Translations under genes and position numbers: made by a program
Assembly (NCBI RefSeq): GCF_018139545.1
Contig: NZ_JAGSPJ010000001.1
Location: 674,664-738,663 of the forward strand
Length of the DNA stretch: 64,000 nucleotides
Origin: Affinundibacterium fentianense
GTDB taxonomy: Bacteria; Pseudomonadota; Gammaproteobacteria; Burkholderiales; Burkholderiaceae_D
Reading direction: 5' to 3'
Shown here: piece by piece, positions 56,882 to 64,000 of the stretch
How the letters are laid out: every line of letters begins with the position of its first letter
Position numbering within the stretch: the stretch's first letter is position 1
The notes under the pieces: generated by a model
Databases searched by the model: none
Seen by the model: the letters and a program-made list of their open reading frames with translations, nothing else
Told to the model about the DNA's origin: nothing

Positions 56882-57829
56882 CTATGGCTTCTTCAAAATC
56901 GAATTGATTAAACCTTTACCACGTGTAAGGGAATTATCGGCGATTCGCTTCGCGCCATCCTTTAGCACACTCACTCTGTTAAGGCTTCGATTCATTGCGC
57001 TTGAACTTAGAACGACGGATGAGTTTTTTAGAATAGCTTGTGACAAGTCGTCAGCGAATATCGCTGCCTTGGCACGGAGTAAGTGACGGCCCTTTTCCTC
57101 AAAAATCTGTTGAATTTCTCGGAGGGCAAGCTCTTCATGCTCATAAATAATACTATCTGCCTCAATAATGTCTTGAATTAAGGCAAGCACATCTTTGGTC
57201 ATTTCTTGATAATTGCAGTCCGGATTTGCTTTACTAAACTCAGCGAAAGTTTGCGCTAATTTCGCCATCTCAAGCTGCGATAAGTTCTCTTCGATCACAG
57301 ACAGACTTGCTTCCACATACCTGCAATCGTAGCCCCACGCCGAAACAAAATAGCTGCGAATAAATGACCGTTCATCGTCAGAGATACGCCCATCAACTTC
57401 AGCAACTTTGAGCGACAATGATGCGATCAATTCGAACAAATCTATAGCGAGAACATCAATAGGGGAATTGATAAATTTCGGAATAACGGAAACTCTATCC
57501 CCTGTTTGCTTTGAAACCCACCGACGTATTCCTACAACAGTGCCACCCGACAAAACAGCCGCAGCAACAATCCACCCCACCGGTGTTACGGCAGCGCCGA
57601 TACCGAATAAAGCAGCTAAACCAGTTGGCGCAAAAAAAGTTGAGGCAACCACGGTGGATTGCGCGACTGCCGCACCCGTCATGGCGACGCCTCCGACCTC
57701 CCAGAAATCCGCTAGCCTATTTTTGAGTTTTAAGCTTGCGTAGGCATTCTCACCAATGGCCAGTTTTGACTTAAAACGAAGCTCATCCGATATAACCTGC
57801 TTGACATTCACAAACTGCTCAATATTCAA
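56882..57829 (-). CDS. TerB-like domain membrane protein
   Basis: A 315-residue protein. The first ~45 residues are helical. A glycine/alanine-rich stretch at about 48-100 gives two membrane segments (TGLAALFGIGAAVTPVGWIV and following). A TerB-like helical domain then runs from about 130 to 240: VAEVDGRISDDERSFIRSYF and EADSIIYEHEELALREIQQIF, each with the acidic metal-binding pattern of TerB/TerB-like proteins. TerB relatives occur in tellurite resistance and in stress or phage-response clusters. The upstream co-directional membrane gene is probably its partner. Confidence 0.75.
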   Translation of the reverse strand: MNIEQFVNVKQVISDELRFKSKLAIGENAYASLKLKNRLADFWEVGGVAMTGAAVAQSTVVASTFFAPTGLAALFGIGAAVTPVGWIVAAAVLSGGTVVGIRRWVSKQTGDRVSVIPKFINSPIDVLAIDLFELIASLSLKVAEVDGRISDDERSFIRSYFVSAWGYDCRYVEASLSVIEENLSQLEMAKLAQTFAEFSKANPDCNYQEMTKDVLALIQDIIEADSIIYEHEELALREIQQIFEEKGRHLLRAKAAIFADDLSQAILKNSSVVLSSSAMNRSLNRVSVLKDGAKRIADNSLTRGKGLINSILKKP

Positions 57830-57915
57830 TTTCTACCCTTACGATTAATTTTGATTCTCCCACATTTTAATCGCGGGCATATATTAGATCTACACGCTCA
57901 ATTTTCGATAGAAAT

Positions 57916-58389
57916 TTATGCTTGCAGTGGCGCAAAATGATCAACTAAAGAGTGAATCCTGTTCTCCATATCGCCTGATAAGAAATCCTGCTCAGCTCCT
58001 TTAATGACGCCAACCAGAAGCAAGAGTTTCGCAGCCATCGTTCCAAAAATAGCACCCAACAACGGAATCGAAGCAACCAGGGCGCTAAGTACCAAAGCCA
58101 AAATAATAGCAAACGAAATGTTGGGGAACGCACGCATCAAGACAAAAATGAAATCAAGGATCTTGCGCCCTATTTTTACGATAGCATGCCCAATCTTCAG
58201 AGTTGTCTTTGAAAACGCATATAGCATCGCCTTCGCATCTGCGGAAATTTCCATATTGTTGATATTGGCTCGCACTTCATCATCGTTTGTAACAGTATGC
58301 CTAACAAATTCATAAAACTCAGGTGAAGGTTCGGCAATTTCCATTACAATTTCTTCGGCTGTCTCAAATTTACTTCCAACGACTCTCAT
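57916..58389 (-). CDS. Hypothetical membrane protein, probable partner of the TerB-like gene
   Basis: A 157-residue protein I do not recognise. The N-terminal half is soluble and acidic (AEEIVMEIAEPSPEFYEF). The second half has two to three hydrophobic helices (ISFAIILALVLSALVASIPLLG; FGTMAAKLLLLVGVI). It lies 86 bases before the TerB-like gene on the same strand, and the two membrane proteins probably form one unit. Confidence 0.6.
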   Translation of the reverse strand: MRVVGSKFETAEEIVMEIAEPSPEFYEFVRHTVTNDDEVRANINNMEISADAKAMLYAFSKTTLKIGHAIVKIGRKILDFIFVLMRAFPNISFAIILALVLSALVASIPLLGAIFGTMAAKLLLLVGVIKGAEQDFLSGDMENRIHSLVDHFAPLQA

Positions 58390-58640
58390 ATGATCTCCAT
58401 TGAATTGCAGCGGTCAACTATCTATGTGCAAAATTTTCGGCCAAATTTCACATAAATCGCTATGCTATCCGAAAACCGATTGTAATTTGACATTGTGACA
58501 GGTGGTGTCGTAATTTAAATAAGTTTTCATCAGGATTAGTGCATTTCTATTTCAAACAAAAAATTGAAAATGAGATTTATTGAATCTTGTGGATATCAAC
58601 CTACAACAACCTTAAAAAAAATAAGCGTGGACTCAGCTCT
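58390..58640. other. AT-rich spacer upstream of the membrane/TerB unit
   Basis: About 250 bases with no gene or clear motif. It must hold the promoter of the 58389 gene on the minus strand. Confidence 0.4.
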
Positions 58641-58872
58641 CTACAAAATGGCGGCAATCACTCCGACAGAAGCGAGCCCCACTATTGCAAAATCTGACTC
58701 AAGGTAGGCCTCCTCATTCGAGGTACCTAGCAACCTCTTGAACAACGAGAGCCTTGAGCAATGGACGGCCTCAAGACTCTCCTCAACCATTGAAATTTAA
58801 TTGGACGGTGCAACTACCCAACCCAATCCATGGCCGAATCACTATCAAAAATACCTACGCCCAAAACGCCAT
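58641..58872 (-). pseudogene. Frameshifted DUF4259-like gene
   Basis: Pieces of a DUF4259-type protein can be read in two frames. In one, VGIFDSDSAMDWV matches the family start (M-x-W-G-x-G-I-F-D-x-D-x-A-x-D-W). In the other, MVEESLEAV is followed by YLESDFAIVGLASVGVIAAIL, which resembles the family's middle and end. At least two frame changes separate them, and the frame of the first piece stops right after DWVG. The gene is dead. It lies directly after the two cassette-like genes and may be a third, decayed cassette. Confidence 0.65.
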
Positions 58873-58947
58873 AGGCTGTTCTGAGAAAATAAGTTGAACT
58901 TACAGTCTATTGAAGCTGAGCCTCGAGCGGCGACTTGCCGACGCGAG

Positions 58948-59523
58948 TCAGGTCGAGCGAACTTTTTTTGCAGGAATAGATCTTGTTTGCCAAAGAATGA
59001 AATCAACTTTTTTTAAGGCTGTTAACCCGCAATAGTCTGGAGCAAACTGGTCAAACTCACTGATATAGAGCTTACCTTCGGCAGAATCAAGGAATTTTTC
59101 ATACCAATCTTCAAGCGATGCGTATGCCACCTTGGCAAGTGCCAGCTTGTTTTTGCTGGCATAACTCGGGGCACCGTGGCCTGTATTCTTGAGGATGTGA
59201 ATGTCCCAAATTGGCTTTAACGGGTCAATCGTCGCGACCAGCTTGCTTGCAAAGGACGGCTCATATCTGCCAGTAAGTCTATAAATCTCGTCGAGTACAT
59301 CGGCAAATAGCGGTTTTGTTTCCTTTAGTTTTTGCATTAGGGTGTAATAGCTGAGGTACCAAGCCATTTGACGACGCTGAACGCGATAGAACGCGTTGTA
59401 CTTGCGCTGGAAATCAACATCCAATGATACATCGACTTTAGGGAACTCATGCATCAGCACGGCGTACTGAGTAATACCTTTCTCTGCTTTTAAAAGTGCG
59501 TCTCGAATTTTGGCTATGGTCAT
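58948..59523 (-). CDS. Cassette-like gene, unknown function
   Basis: A 191-residue, mostly helical protein. I recognise no named family. The block FASKLVATIDPLKPIWDIHILKN resembles proteins with a helix-hairpin-helix-like fold, but that is only a suggestion. The ATG at 59523 lies 18 bases after the attC-like core GTTAGGC on the minus strand, as expected for the first gene of an integron cassette. A longer frame from 59667 would run through the attC and into the HNH gene, so I reject it. Confidence 0.7.
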   Translation of the reverse strand: MTIAKIRDALLKAEKGITQYAVLMHEFPKVDVSLDVDFQRKYNAFYRVQRRQMAWYLSYYTLMQKLKETKPLFADVLDEIYRLTGRYEPSFASKLVATIDPLKPIWDIHILKNTGHGAPSYASKNKLALAKVAYASLEDWYEKFLDSAEGKLYISEFDQFAPDYCGLTALKKVDFILWQTRSIPAKKVRST

Positions 59524-59540
59524 AATTATTTTTCTGTGTA

Positions 59541-59597
59541 GCCTAACCCCAAAGTCCAGCGACGCTTCGGATGTCAGGCTGCAACACTTAGTTATGC
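59541..59597 (-). mobile_element. Integron attC-like recombination site (57 bp)
   Basis: Read on the minus strand, the site begins GCATAAC and ends GTTAGGC, fitting the RYYYAAC and GTTRRRY core boxes, and is 57 bp long, the lower end of known attC sizes. The outer boxes pair at six of seven positions. Inside, CAGC-(CT)-GAC pairs with GTC-GCTG, giving an imperfect bottom-strand hairpin with bulged bases, as integrases need. The stop codon TAA of the HNH gene is formed by the first box, and the next gene starts 18 bases after the last box. This is the classic cassette layout. Confidence 0.75.
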
Positions 59598-60323
59598 GCG
59601 TGCTAGGCGCCTCTTCAATTCTTCTGGGGAAATGGCTGGCTTTTGAGTGTGAACCATAGCATGGCAATTAGGGCAAAGTGGTCGCAGGTCTTTAATTGGA
59701 TCAACTTTATATTCCCTACCGATTGATGAGATTTCTTTCAGATGATGAACATGAATGAACCCATTGCCAATGTCACCGTACACATCACCAAAGTTGAAAC
59801 CGCACACATAACACGAATTACCATAATGCGCTAAACAGGCGTCCCTGGCTTTGGGGTTTCTCTCATACGCATTAACTACTACAGATTTCACTGAGCCCTC
59901 AGAATATGACTCGTCAGTAATTTCGTCAGGAAATCTTGTTGTGGCATTTGTTCCAATTGGAACGTATATTCCACCTGTTCCATCAATCGTCTTTTTACTT
60001 AATGAAAAGCCATGTTCATTAAGAAAATTTGAAAGCTTTGACTCCAATCCCGAATACATAGGAGTGTTTCTATCAAGCTTATGAAACCAACGACTGAGGA
60101 CTCCTTGAGTATCTGTGCCGGTACCTTCGCCAGCATAAGATTCAAGAGAGGTGTTTTTGTACCCAATAAACTTGCTTGGAGCAAAAACCCCTGTGTCTGG
60201 GAAATAGTACCAGTGGTAGAACTGACCAAGCCTTGAAAAAGCAGCTGACGATGCGAAACTACCTACATCGAAAAATCGAACAGAATTTTCTTCAGCTTCC
60301 TTAAACGTTTCAACCAATTCCAT
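59592..60323 (-). CDS. HNH endonuclease-domain protein in a cassette-like setting
   Basis: A 243-residue protein with a C-terminal HNH nuclease domain: CYVCGFNFGDVYG, then FIHVHHLKEIS (HH metal/catalytic pair) and LRPLCPNCHAMVH, with two cysteine pairs binding a structural zinc. The ~150-residue N-terminal part (VGSFASSAAFSRLGQFYHWYYF) is unrecognised and may recognise DNA. McrA-like restriction nucleases share this nuclease form, so a role in defence is possible (inference). The stop codon lies inside an attC-like box. Confidence 0.82.
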   Translation of the reverse strand: MELVETFKEAEENSVRFFDVGSFASSAAFSRLGQFYHWYYFPDTGVFAPSKFIGYKNTSLESYAGEGTGTDTQGVLSRWFHKLDRNTPMYSGLESKLSNFLNEHGFSLSKKTIDGTGGIYVPIGTNATTRFPDEITDESYSEGSVKSVVVNAYERNPKARDACLAHYGNSCYVCGFNFGDVYGDIGNGFIHVHHLKEISSIGREYKVDPIKDLRPLCPNCHAMVHTQKPAISPEELKRRLARA

Positions 60324-60622
60324 TATTTACTCCAATGTGGATAGTTAGATTTAGACGACAAAATAACGCATAACACTCTTCCTCAATATTCCCTAAAAGC
60401 GCTTGAACATTCCTTTTCCAAGCTATTGGAAAACATTGCACGATACCAAATCTTTAAAAGCGTCACACAACTAATCTGAATTCTATCAAGTCGCACAATC
60501 ATGTCAATCAATTAAAACTCTCCGCATCAAGAAACGTCCAGAATAAAAAATATCTCTGCGAAGAAACACAAATTTTCATGCAAGCGCCCCCATCACTTTC
60601 ATCACCAACACAAAATCTCGCT
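60324..60622. other. Spacer between the cassette region and gcvP
   Basis: About 300 bases. GCATAAC at 60368-60374 (GTTATGC on the minus strand) resembles an attC/attI end box just before the HNH gene, but I could not find its partner or a hairpin. No integron integrase gene is present here. Confidence 0.4.
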
Positions 60623-60655
60623 TCAAAAAAAACGGGCATGCTCACACATGCCCGT
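60623..60655 (-). terminator. gcvP terminator
   Basis: ACGGGCATG (60632-60640), loop CTCACA, CATGCCCGT (60647-60655). On the minus strand it is followed by a long T-run. Confidence 0.92.
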
Positions 60656-60686
60656 TCTTCTACCAAACTAAAACTTCAAACACCAA

Positions 60687-63566
60687 TTACTCGTAATCAC
60701 TCATCGGTACGCAAGCGCAGAACAAGTTGCGGTCGCCGTAGACGTTGTCTGCGCGGCCGACTGGTACCCAGTATTTTTGCTTACGCAATGATGCTACTGG
60801 GAAGGCTGCTACTTCGCGGCTGTAGGCGTGGTTCCATTCGTTGGCGACCAAGACTTCTGCCGTGTGTGGCGCGTTCTTCAGTGGATTGTCTTTGGCATCG
60901 AATTCACCGCTGGCCACTTTCGCGATTTCTTCGCGAATCGTGATCATGGCGTCGATGAAGCGATCCAATTCCGCTTGAGATTCACTTTCTGTTGGCTCAA
61001 TCATCAACGTGCCTGGCACTGGGAAGCTCATGGTTGGTGCGTGGAAGCCGAAGTCCATCAAACGTTTTGCAACGTCTTCGTTGGAGATGCCAGTCGCATC
61101 GGTCAATGGACGCAAATCCAAAATACATTCATGCGCTACCAAGCCATCGTGGCCTGTGTACAGCACTGGGTAATGTGGAGCCAAACGTTTGGCGATGTAG
61201 TTCGCTGCCAAGATCGCTGTTTCTGTCGCCGCTTTCAAACCTTCTGCGCCCATCATGGCGATGTACATCCAAGAGATCGGCAAGATCGATGCAGAACCGA
61301 ATGGTGCTGCGCTGACGGCGGAGATACCCTTCTCGCCACGTACGTAACCATTGGAACGTTGATTTGGCAAGAATGGTGCGAGATGCGCGCCAACTGCGAC
61401 TGGGCCTACGCCTGGTCCGCCACCACCGTGTGGAATACAGAATGTTTTGTGCAAGTTCAAGTGACTGACGTCGCCACCAAACTTACCTGGTGCAGCTACG
61501 CCAACCAAGGCGTTCATGTTCGCGCCGTCAACATACACTTGACCACCGTGTGCGTGGATGATGTCGCACAATTCGCGGATGCCTTCTTCGAACACACCGT
61601 GGGTCGATGGATAAGTCACCATCGCCGCTGCCAAGTTAGCGCTGTGTTTTTCTGCTTTGGCTTTGAGGTCGACCAAATCCACGTTACCGTTTTCATCGCA
61701 AGCAACAACCACAACTTCCATGCCAACCATCGATGCCGATGCTGGATTAGTTCCGTGTGCAGACGATGGAATCAACACGATGTTGCGGTGATGATCGCCA
61801 CGCGATTGATGGTAAGCCTGAATGATCAACAAACCAGCGTATTCACCTTGTGAACCTGCGTTTGGTTGCAAAGACACCGCATCGTAACCCGTTGCTGCGC
61901 ACAACATCGCTTCGAGTTGATCGATCATTTCGCGATAGCCAACGGTTTGATCGTTCGGTGCGAATGGGTGGATGTTAGAGAATTCTGGCCATGTCACTGG
62001 AATCATTTCGGATGTTGCATTCAACTTCATGGTGCAAGAACCGAGCGGGATCATGGTGCGATCCAAAGCCAAATCTTTATCTGCCAAGCTACGCAAGTAA
62101 CGCAACATTTCGTGTTCTGCGTGATAGCGATGGAAGGTTGGGTGCGTCAAGTAGCTTGTTGTACGTGCCAATGCTGCTGGGAAGGCATCTGCAACACTTG
62201 CTTCAGTCGCGTCAAACGCTGGCGCTGTTTTGCCTTGACCGAGGATAGTCCACAAAGCTTCGACATCCGCACGTGTTGCTGTTTCGTCGAGCGATACACC
62301 AACTTGTGTCGCGCTAATTTCACGCAAGTTGTAACCAGCTGCTTGTGCTGCTGCGTGTACTACTGCTGCGTCTGCAACATTAATCGTCAAGGTGTCGAAG
62401 TATGTGCTGTTTGCAATGGCAACGCCCATTTGTTTCAAACCAGTAGCCAAGGTGCCAGTCAAACGATGTGTGCGTTCAGCGATTTGCTTCAAGCCTGCTG
62501 GACCGTGGTACACCGCATACATCGACGCAATCACTGCCAACAATACTTGTGCTGTACAAATATTCGACGTCGCTTTTTCGCGGCGAATATGTTGTTCACG
62601 AGTTTGCAATGCCAAACGGTAGGCTTGTTTGCCTTGTGCATCGACTGTGACACCGACCAAGCGACCTGGCATCGAGCGTTTGAACGCATCTTTCGTGCCC
62701 ATGTAGCCAGCGTGTGGGCCGCCGAAACCAAGCGGCACACCGAAGCGTTGACTGTTACCGACGACCACGTCAGCACCCCAAGTACCTGGCGCTTCGATCA
62801 AGGTCAATGCCAACAAGTCTGCAGCGGCGATCACCATCGCGCCTTTTGCATGCACGGCTGCGGCGAATTCGCGGTAATCACGGATTTCACCGTCAACACT
62901 TGGGTATTGCAAGAGCACACCGAAACAGTCGTTTTCTAAGGCTTCGTTGGCTGTCAAAGTACGCACTTCGATACCCAAAGGTTTAGCGCGTGTTTCGATG
63001 ATTTCACGTGTTTGTGGCAAGACGTCATGCGCGACGTAAAACACGTTTGAGTTGGATTTACCAACACGCTGGATCAAGGTCATCGCTTCGGCAGCGGCTG
63101 TACCTTCGTCAAGCATAGACGCATTCGCGATATCCATGCCTGTCATGTCCATGATGACTTGTTGGAAGTTCAAAATCGCTTCTAAGCGACCTTGAGAAAT
63201 TTCTGGCTGGTATGGCGTGTAAGCCGTGTACCACGCTGGGTTTTCAAAGATGTTACGCAAAACCACGCCTGGCGTGTGCGTGTTGTAATAACCCTGACCA
63301 ATGAAAGACTTGAGCACTTTATTTTTGCTCGCTAAGGCTTTCAATGTCGCTAAGGCTTCAGTTTCAGATTTCGCTTCTGTGAATTGCGCCAACGGCAAAA
63401 CGTCTTTACGACGAATATTCGCTGGAACGAGCGCATCGATCAACGCCGTGCGATCCGCATAGCCCAACACTTTGAGCATAGCAGCTTGTTCTGCTTCAGA
63501 TGGGCCGATATGACGGGCGATAAAGGCATCATGTGCCTCAAGTTGGGAAAGGCTAGTACGTGTCAT
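60687..63566 (-). CDS. gcvP: Glycine dehydrogenase (decarboxylating), P protein
   Basis: A 959-residue PLP enzyme of the glycine cleavage system. It decarboxylates glycine and passes the aminomethyl group to the lipoyl arm of GcvH. Both halves of the fused (alpha-beta) form are present. The PLP lysine is in [18 protein letters not shown] near residue 705. The start [22 protein letters not shown] at 63566 matches the family; a frame-open start at 63632 is unlikely. It follows gcvH on the same strand with 207 bases between. Two long plus-strand open frames inside it are codon-usage shadows. Confidence 0.97.
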   Translation of the reverse strand: MTRTSLSQLEAHDAFIARHIGPSEAEQAAMLKVLGYADRTALIDALVPANIRRKDVLPLAQFTEAKSETEALATLKALASKNKVLKSFIGQGYYNTHTPGVVLRNIFENPAWYTAYTPYQPEISQGRLEAILNFQQVIMDMTGMDIANASMLDEGTAAAEAMTLIQRVGKSNSNVFYVAHDVLPQTREIIETRAKPLGIEVRTLTANEALENDCFGVLLQYPSVDGEIRDYREFAAAVHAKGAMVIAAADLLALTLIEAPGTWGADVVVGNSQRFGVPLGFGGPHAGYMGTKDAFKRSMPGRLVGVTVDAQGKQAYRLALQTREQHIRREKATSNICTAQVLLAVIASMYAVYHGPAGLKQIAERTHRLTGTLATGLKQMGVAIANSTYFDTLTINVADAAVVHAAAQAAGYNLREISATQVGVSLDETATRADVEALWTILGQGKTAPAFDATEASVADAFPAALARTTSYLTHPTFHRYHAEHEMLRYLRSLADKDLALDRTMIPLGSCTMKLNATSEMIPVTWPEFSNIHPFAPNDQTVGYREMIDQLEAMLCAATGYDAVSLQPNAGSQGEYAGLLIIQAYHQSRGDHHRNIVLIPSSAHGTNPASASMVGMEVVVVACDENGNVDLVDLKAKAEKHSANLAAAMVTYPSTHGVFEEGIRELCDIIHAHGGQVYVDGANMNALVGVAAPGKFGGDVSHLNLHKTFCIPHGGGGPGVGPVAVGAHLAPFLPNQRSNGYVRGEKGISAVSAAPFGSASILPISWMYIAMMGAEGLKAATETAILAANYIAKRLAPHYPVLYTGHDGLVAHECILDLRPLTDATGISNEDVAKRLMDFGFHAPTMSFPVPGTLMIEPTESESQAELDRFIDAMITIREEIAKVASGEFDAKDNPLKNAPHTAEVLVANEWNHAYSREVAAFPVASLRKQKYWVPVGRADNVYGDRNLFCACVPMSDYE

Positions 63567-63773
63567 GGTATTTGGGGGATGAAAACGAGTTAAAACAGGT
63601 TTTGGAAGGTTACGGATGGGGTTAACTATCAACTATCCGGAAACGTTTTGTGCCCGTAGAAATTCAATTTTCGGGATGCAGTACGAGGCGCAAAGCACAG
63701 CAATATGTCGATATTGCGCGCATTTGCAACGAAGTAATGCGCCCGATAATTGGATTTATGCGGGCACAAAAAA
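63567..63773 (-). other. gcvH-gcvP spacer with hairpins
   Basis: About 207 bases. CAATAT-GTCG-ATATTG (63701-63716) and GCGCATT/AATGCGC (63718-63724, 63736-63742) form two small hairpins in a row. No glycine-riboswitch core was seen. Confidence 0.45.
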
Positions 63774-64000
63774 TTAACCAATATTCTTTGCGTACGCTTC
63801 TGCTGACATCAATGCGTCAACGTCAGCTGCATTGGCTGGCTTCAATTTGAACAACCATGCGTCGAATGCGCCGCTGTTGATCGATGCTGGCTCATCAACA
63901 ACTGCATCGTTCACTGCAACAACTTCACCAGCCACTGGTGCGTACACATCGCCAGCCGCTTTCACAGATTCGATTACGCAGCAATCTTTACCCGCAGCCA
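63774..64000 (-). CDS. gcvH: Glycine cleavage H protein, 3' part (cut by right edge)
   Basis: The frame is open to the right edge and gives the last ~74 residues of GcvH, the lipoyl-carrying shuttle of glycine cleavage. The lipoylated lysine is in ESVKAAGDVYAPVAGEV, and INSGAFDAWLFKLKPAN is the usual C-terminal block. The N-terminal ~50 residues lie beyond the window. It is upstream of gcvP, as in a gcvTHP order. Confidence 0.93.
   Translation of the reverse strand, partial: AAGKDCCVIESVKAAGDVYAPVAGEVVAVNDAVVDEPASINSGAFDAWLFKLKPANAADVDALMSAEAYAKNIG

Noticed and set aside
58818-58901. GTTCAAC...GTTGGGT on the minus strand as a second attC
   Set aside because: The boxes fit the loose pattern but do not pair with each other and the interval shows no hairpin; most of it is the DUF4259 remnant.
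60368-60374. GCATAAC (GTTATGC on the minus strand) before the HNH gene as an attC or attI end
   Set aside because: Single box only; no partner box or folded arms found within 120 bases, so it is noted but not called as a site.
60828-62939. Two long plus-strand open frames (341 and 357 residues) inside gcvP
   Set aside because: They are rich in Cys, His and Trp with no domain sense, and lie opposite a certain gene; they arise from gcvP codon usage.
63567-63773. Glycine riboswitch between gcvH and gcvP
   Set aside because: Small hairpins are present but the conserved glycine-aptamer core is not.

Overview
The window looks like a piece of a betaproteobacterial chromosome (order Burkholderiales, most probably an Oxalobacteraceae member such as an Undibacterium-like freshwater bacterium). 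This is an inference from gene content and order: the iscRSUA-hscBA-fdx cluster, RNase E divergent from rluC/HAD phosphatase/Rieske, a tandem pair of cyanophycin synthetases, ccoI-ccoS, and moaA-mobA-moeA. Base composition is moderate to low in G+C, with visibly AT-rich patches near 42.2-42.3 kb, 51.5-51.8 kb and 54-60 kb.

Layout. 0-6.1 kb: cyanophycin synthesis, with an ABC exporter-like gene cut by the left edge and transcribed away from two tandem cyanophycin synthetases; the first of these has a degraded P-loop and a shortened Mur domain. 6.2-8.9 kb: uvrB, then two identical tRNA-Asn genes behind a consensus sigma-70 promoter. 8.97-11.2 kb: a TPP (thiamine) riboswitch in front of a TonB-dependent receptor. 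11.3-16.9 kb: the iron-sulfur cluster operon with a recognisable promoter and IscR-type operator. 17.2-24 kb: an orphan histidine kinase, thyA-folA and two uncharacterised genes, a YbbA-type ABC ATPase divergent from tesA, then mnmH. 24.1-26.8 kb (minus strand): cbb3 oxidase maturation genes ccoI-ccoS, where the N-terminal metal-binding domain of CcoI is encoded by a separate overlapping gene. 27-33 kb: Rieske protein, HAD phosphatase, rluC, then divergent rne. 33.4-36.6 kb: molybdenum cofactor genes. 36.7-39.3 kb: a periplasmic binding protein, a lipoprotein cyclophilin and a lipocalin.

39.4-47.8 kb reads as a cyanophycin-scavenging locus: a YfcC-family permease and a zinc AstE/aspartoacylase-like hydrolase on the minus strand, divergent from an RpiR-type regulator, a TonB receptor and a secreted cyanophycinase. 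The intergenic region carries three copies of a T-rich motif that may be the operator. With the synthetases at the left end, the genome appears able both to make the Asp/Arg polymer and to digest it outside the cytoplasm. 47.9-54.1 kb holds an Mpo1-like protein, a TonB-C domain protein, a secreted M9 collagenase and a beta-lactamase-fold serine hydrolase.

54.3-60.6 kb is an accessory island. It contains a broken IS200-like (Y1) transposase, a WYL regulator divergent from a small membrane protein, a two-gene membrane/TerB-like unit, a frameshifted DUF4259 gene, and two genes separated by a 57-bp integron attC-like site, with the HNH gene's stop codon lying inside the attC core. No integron integrase is visible, so this looks like a remnant gene-cassette pair. 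The window closes with gcvP and the 3' part of gcvH.
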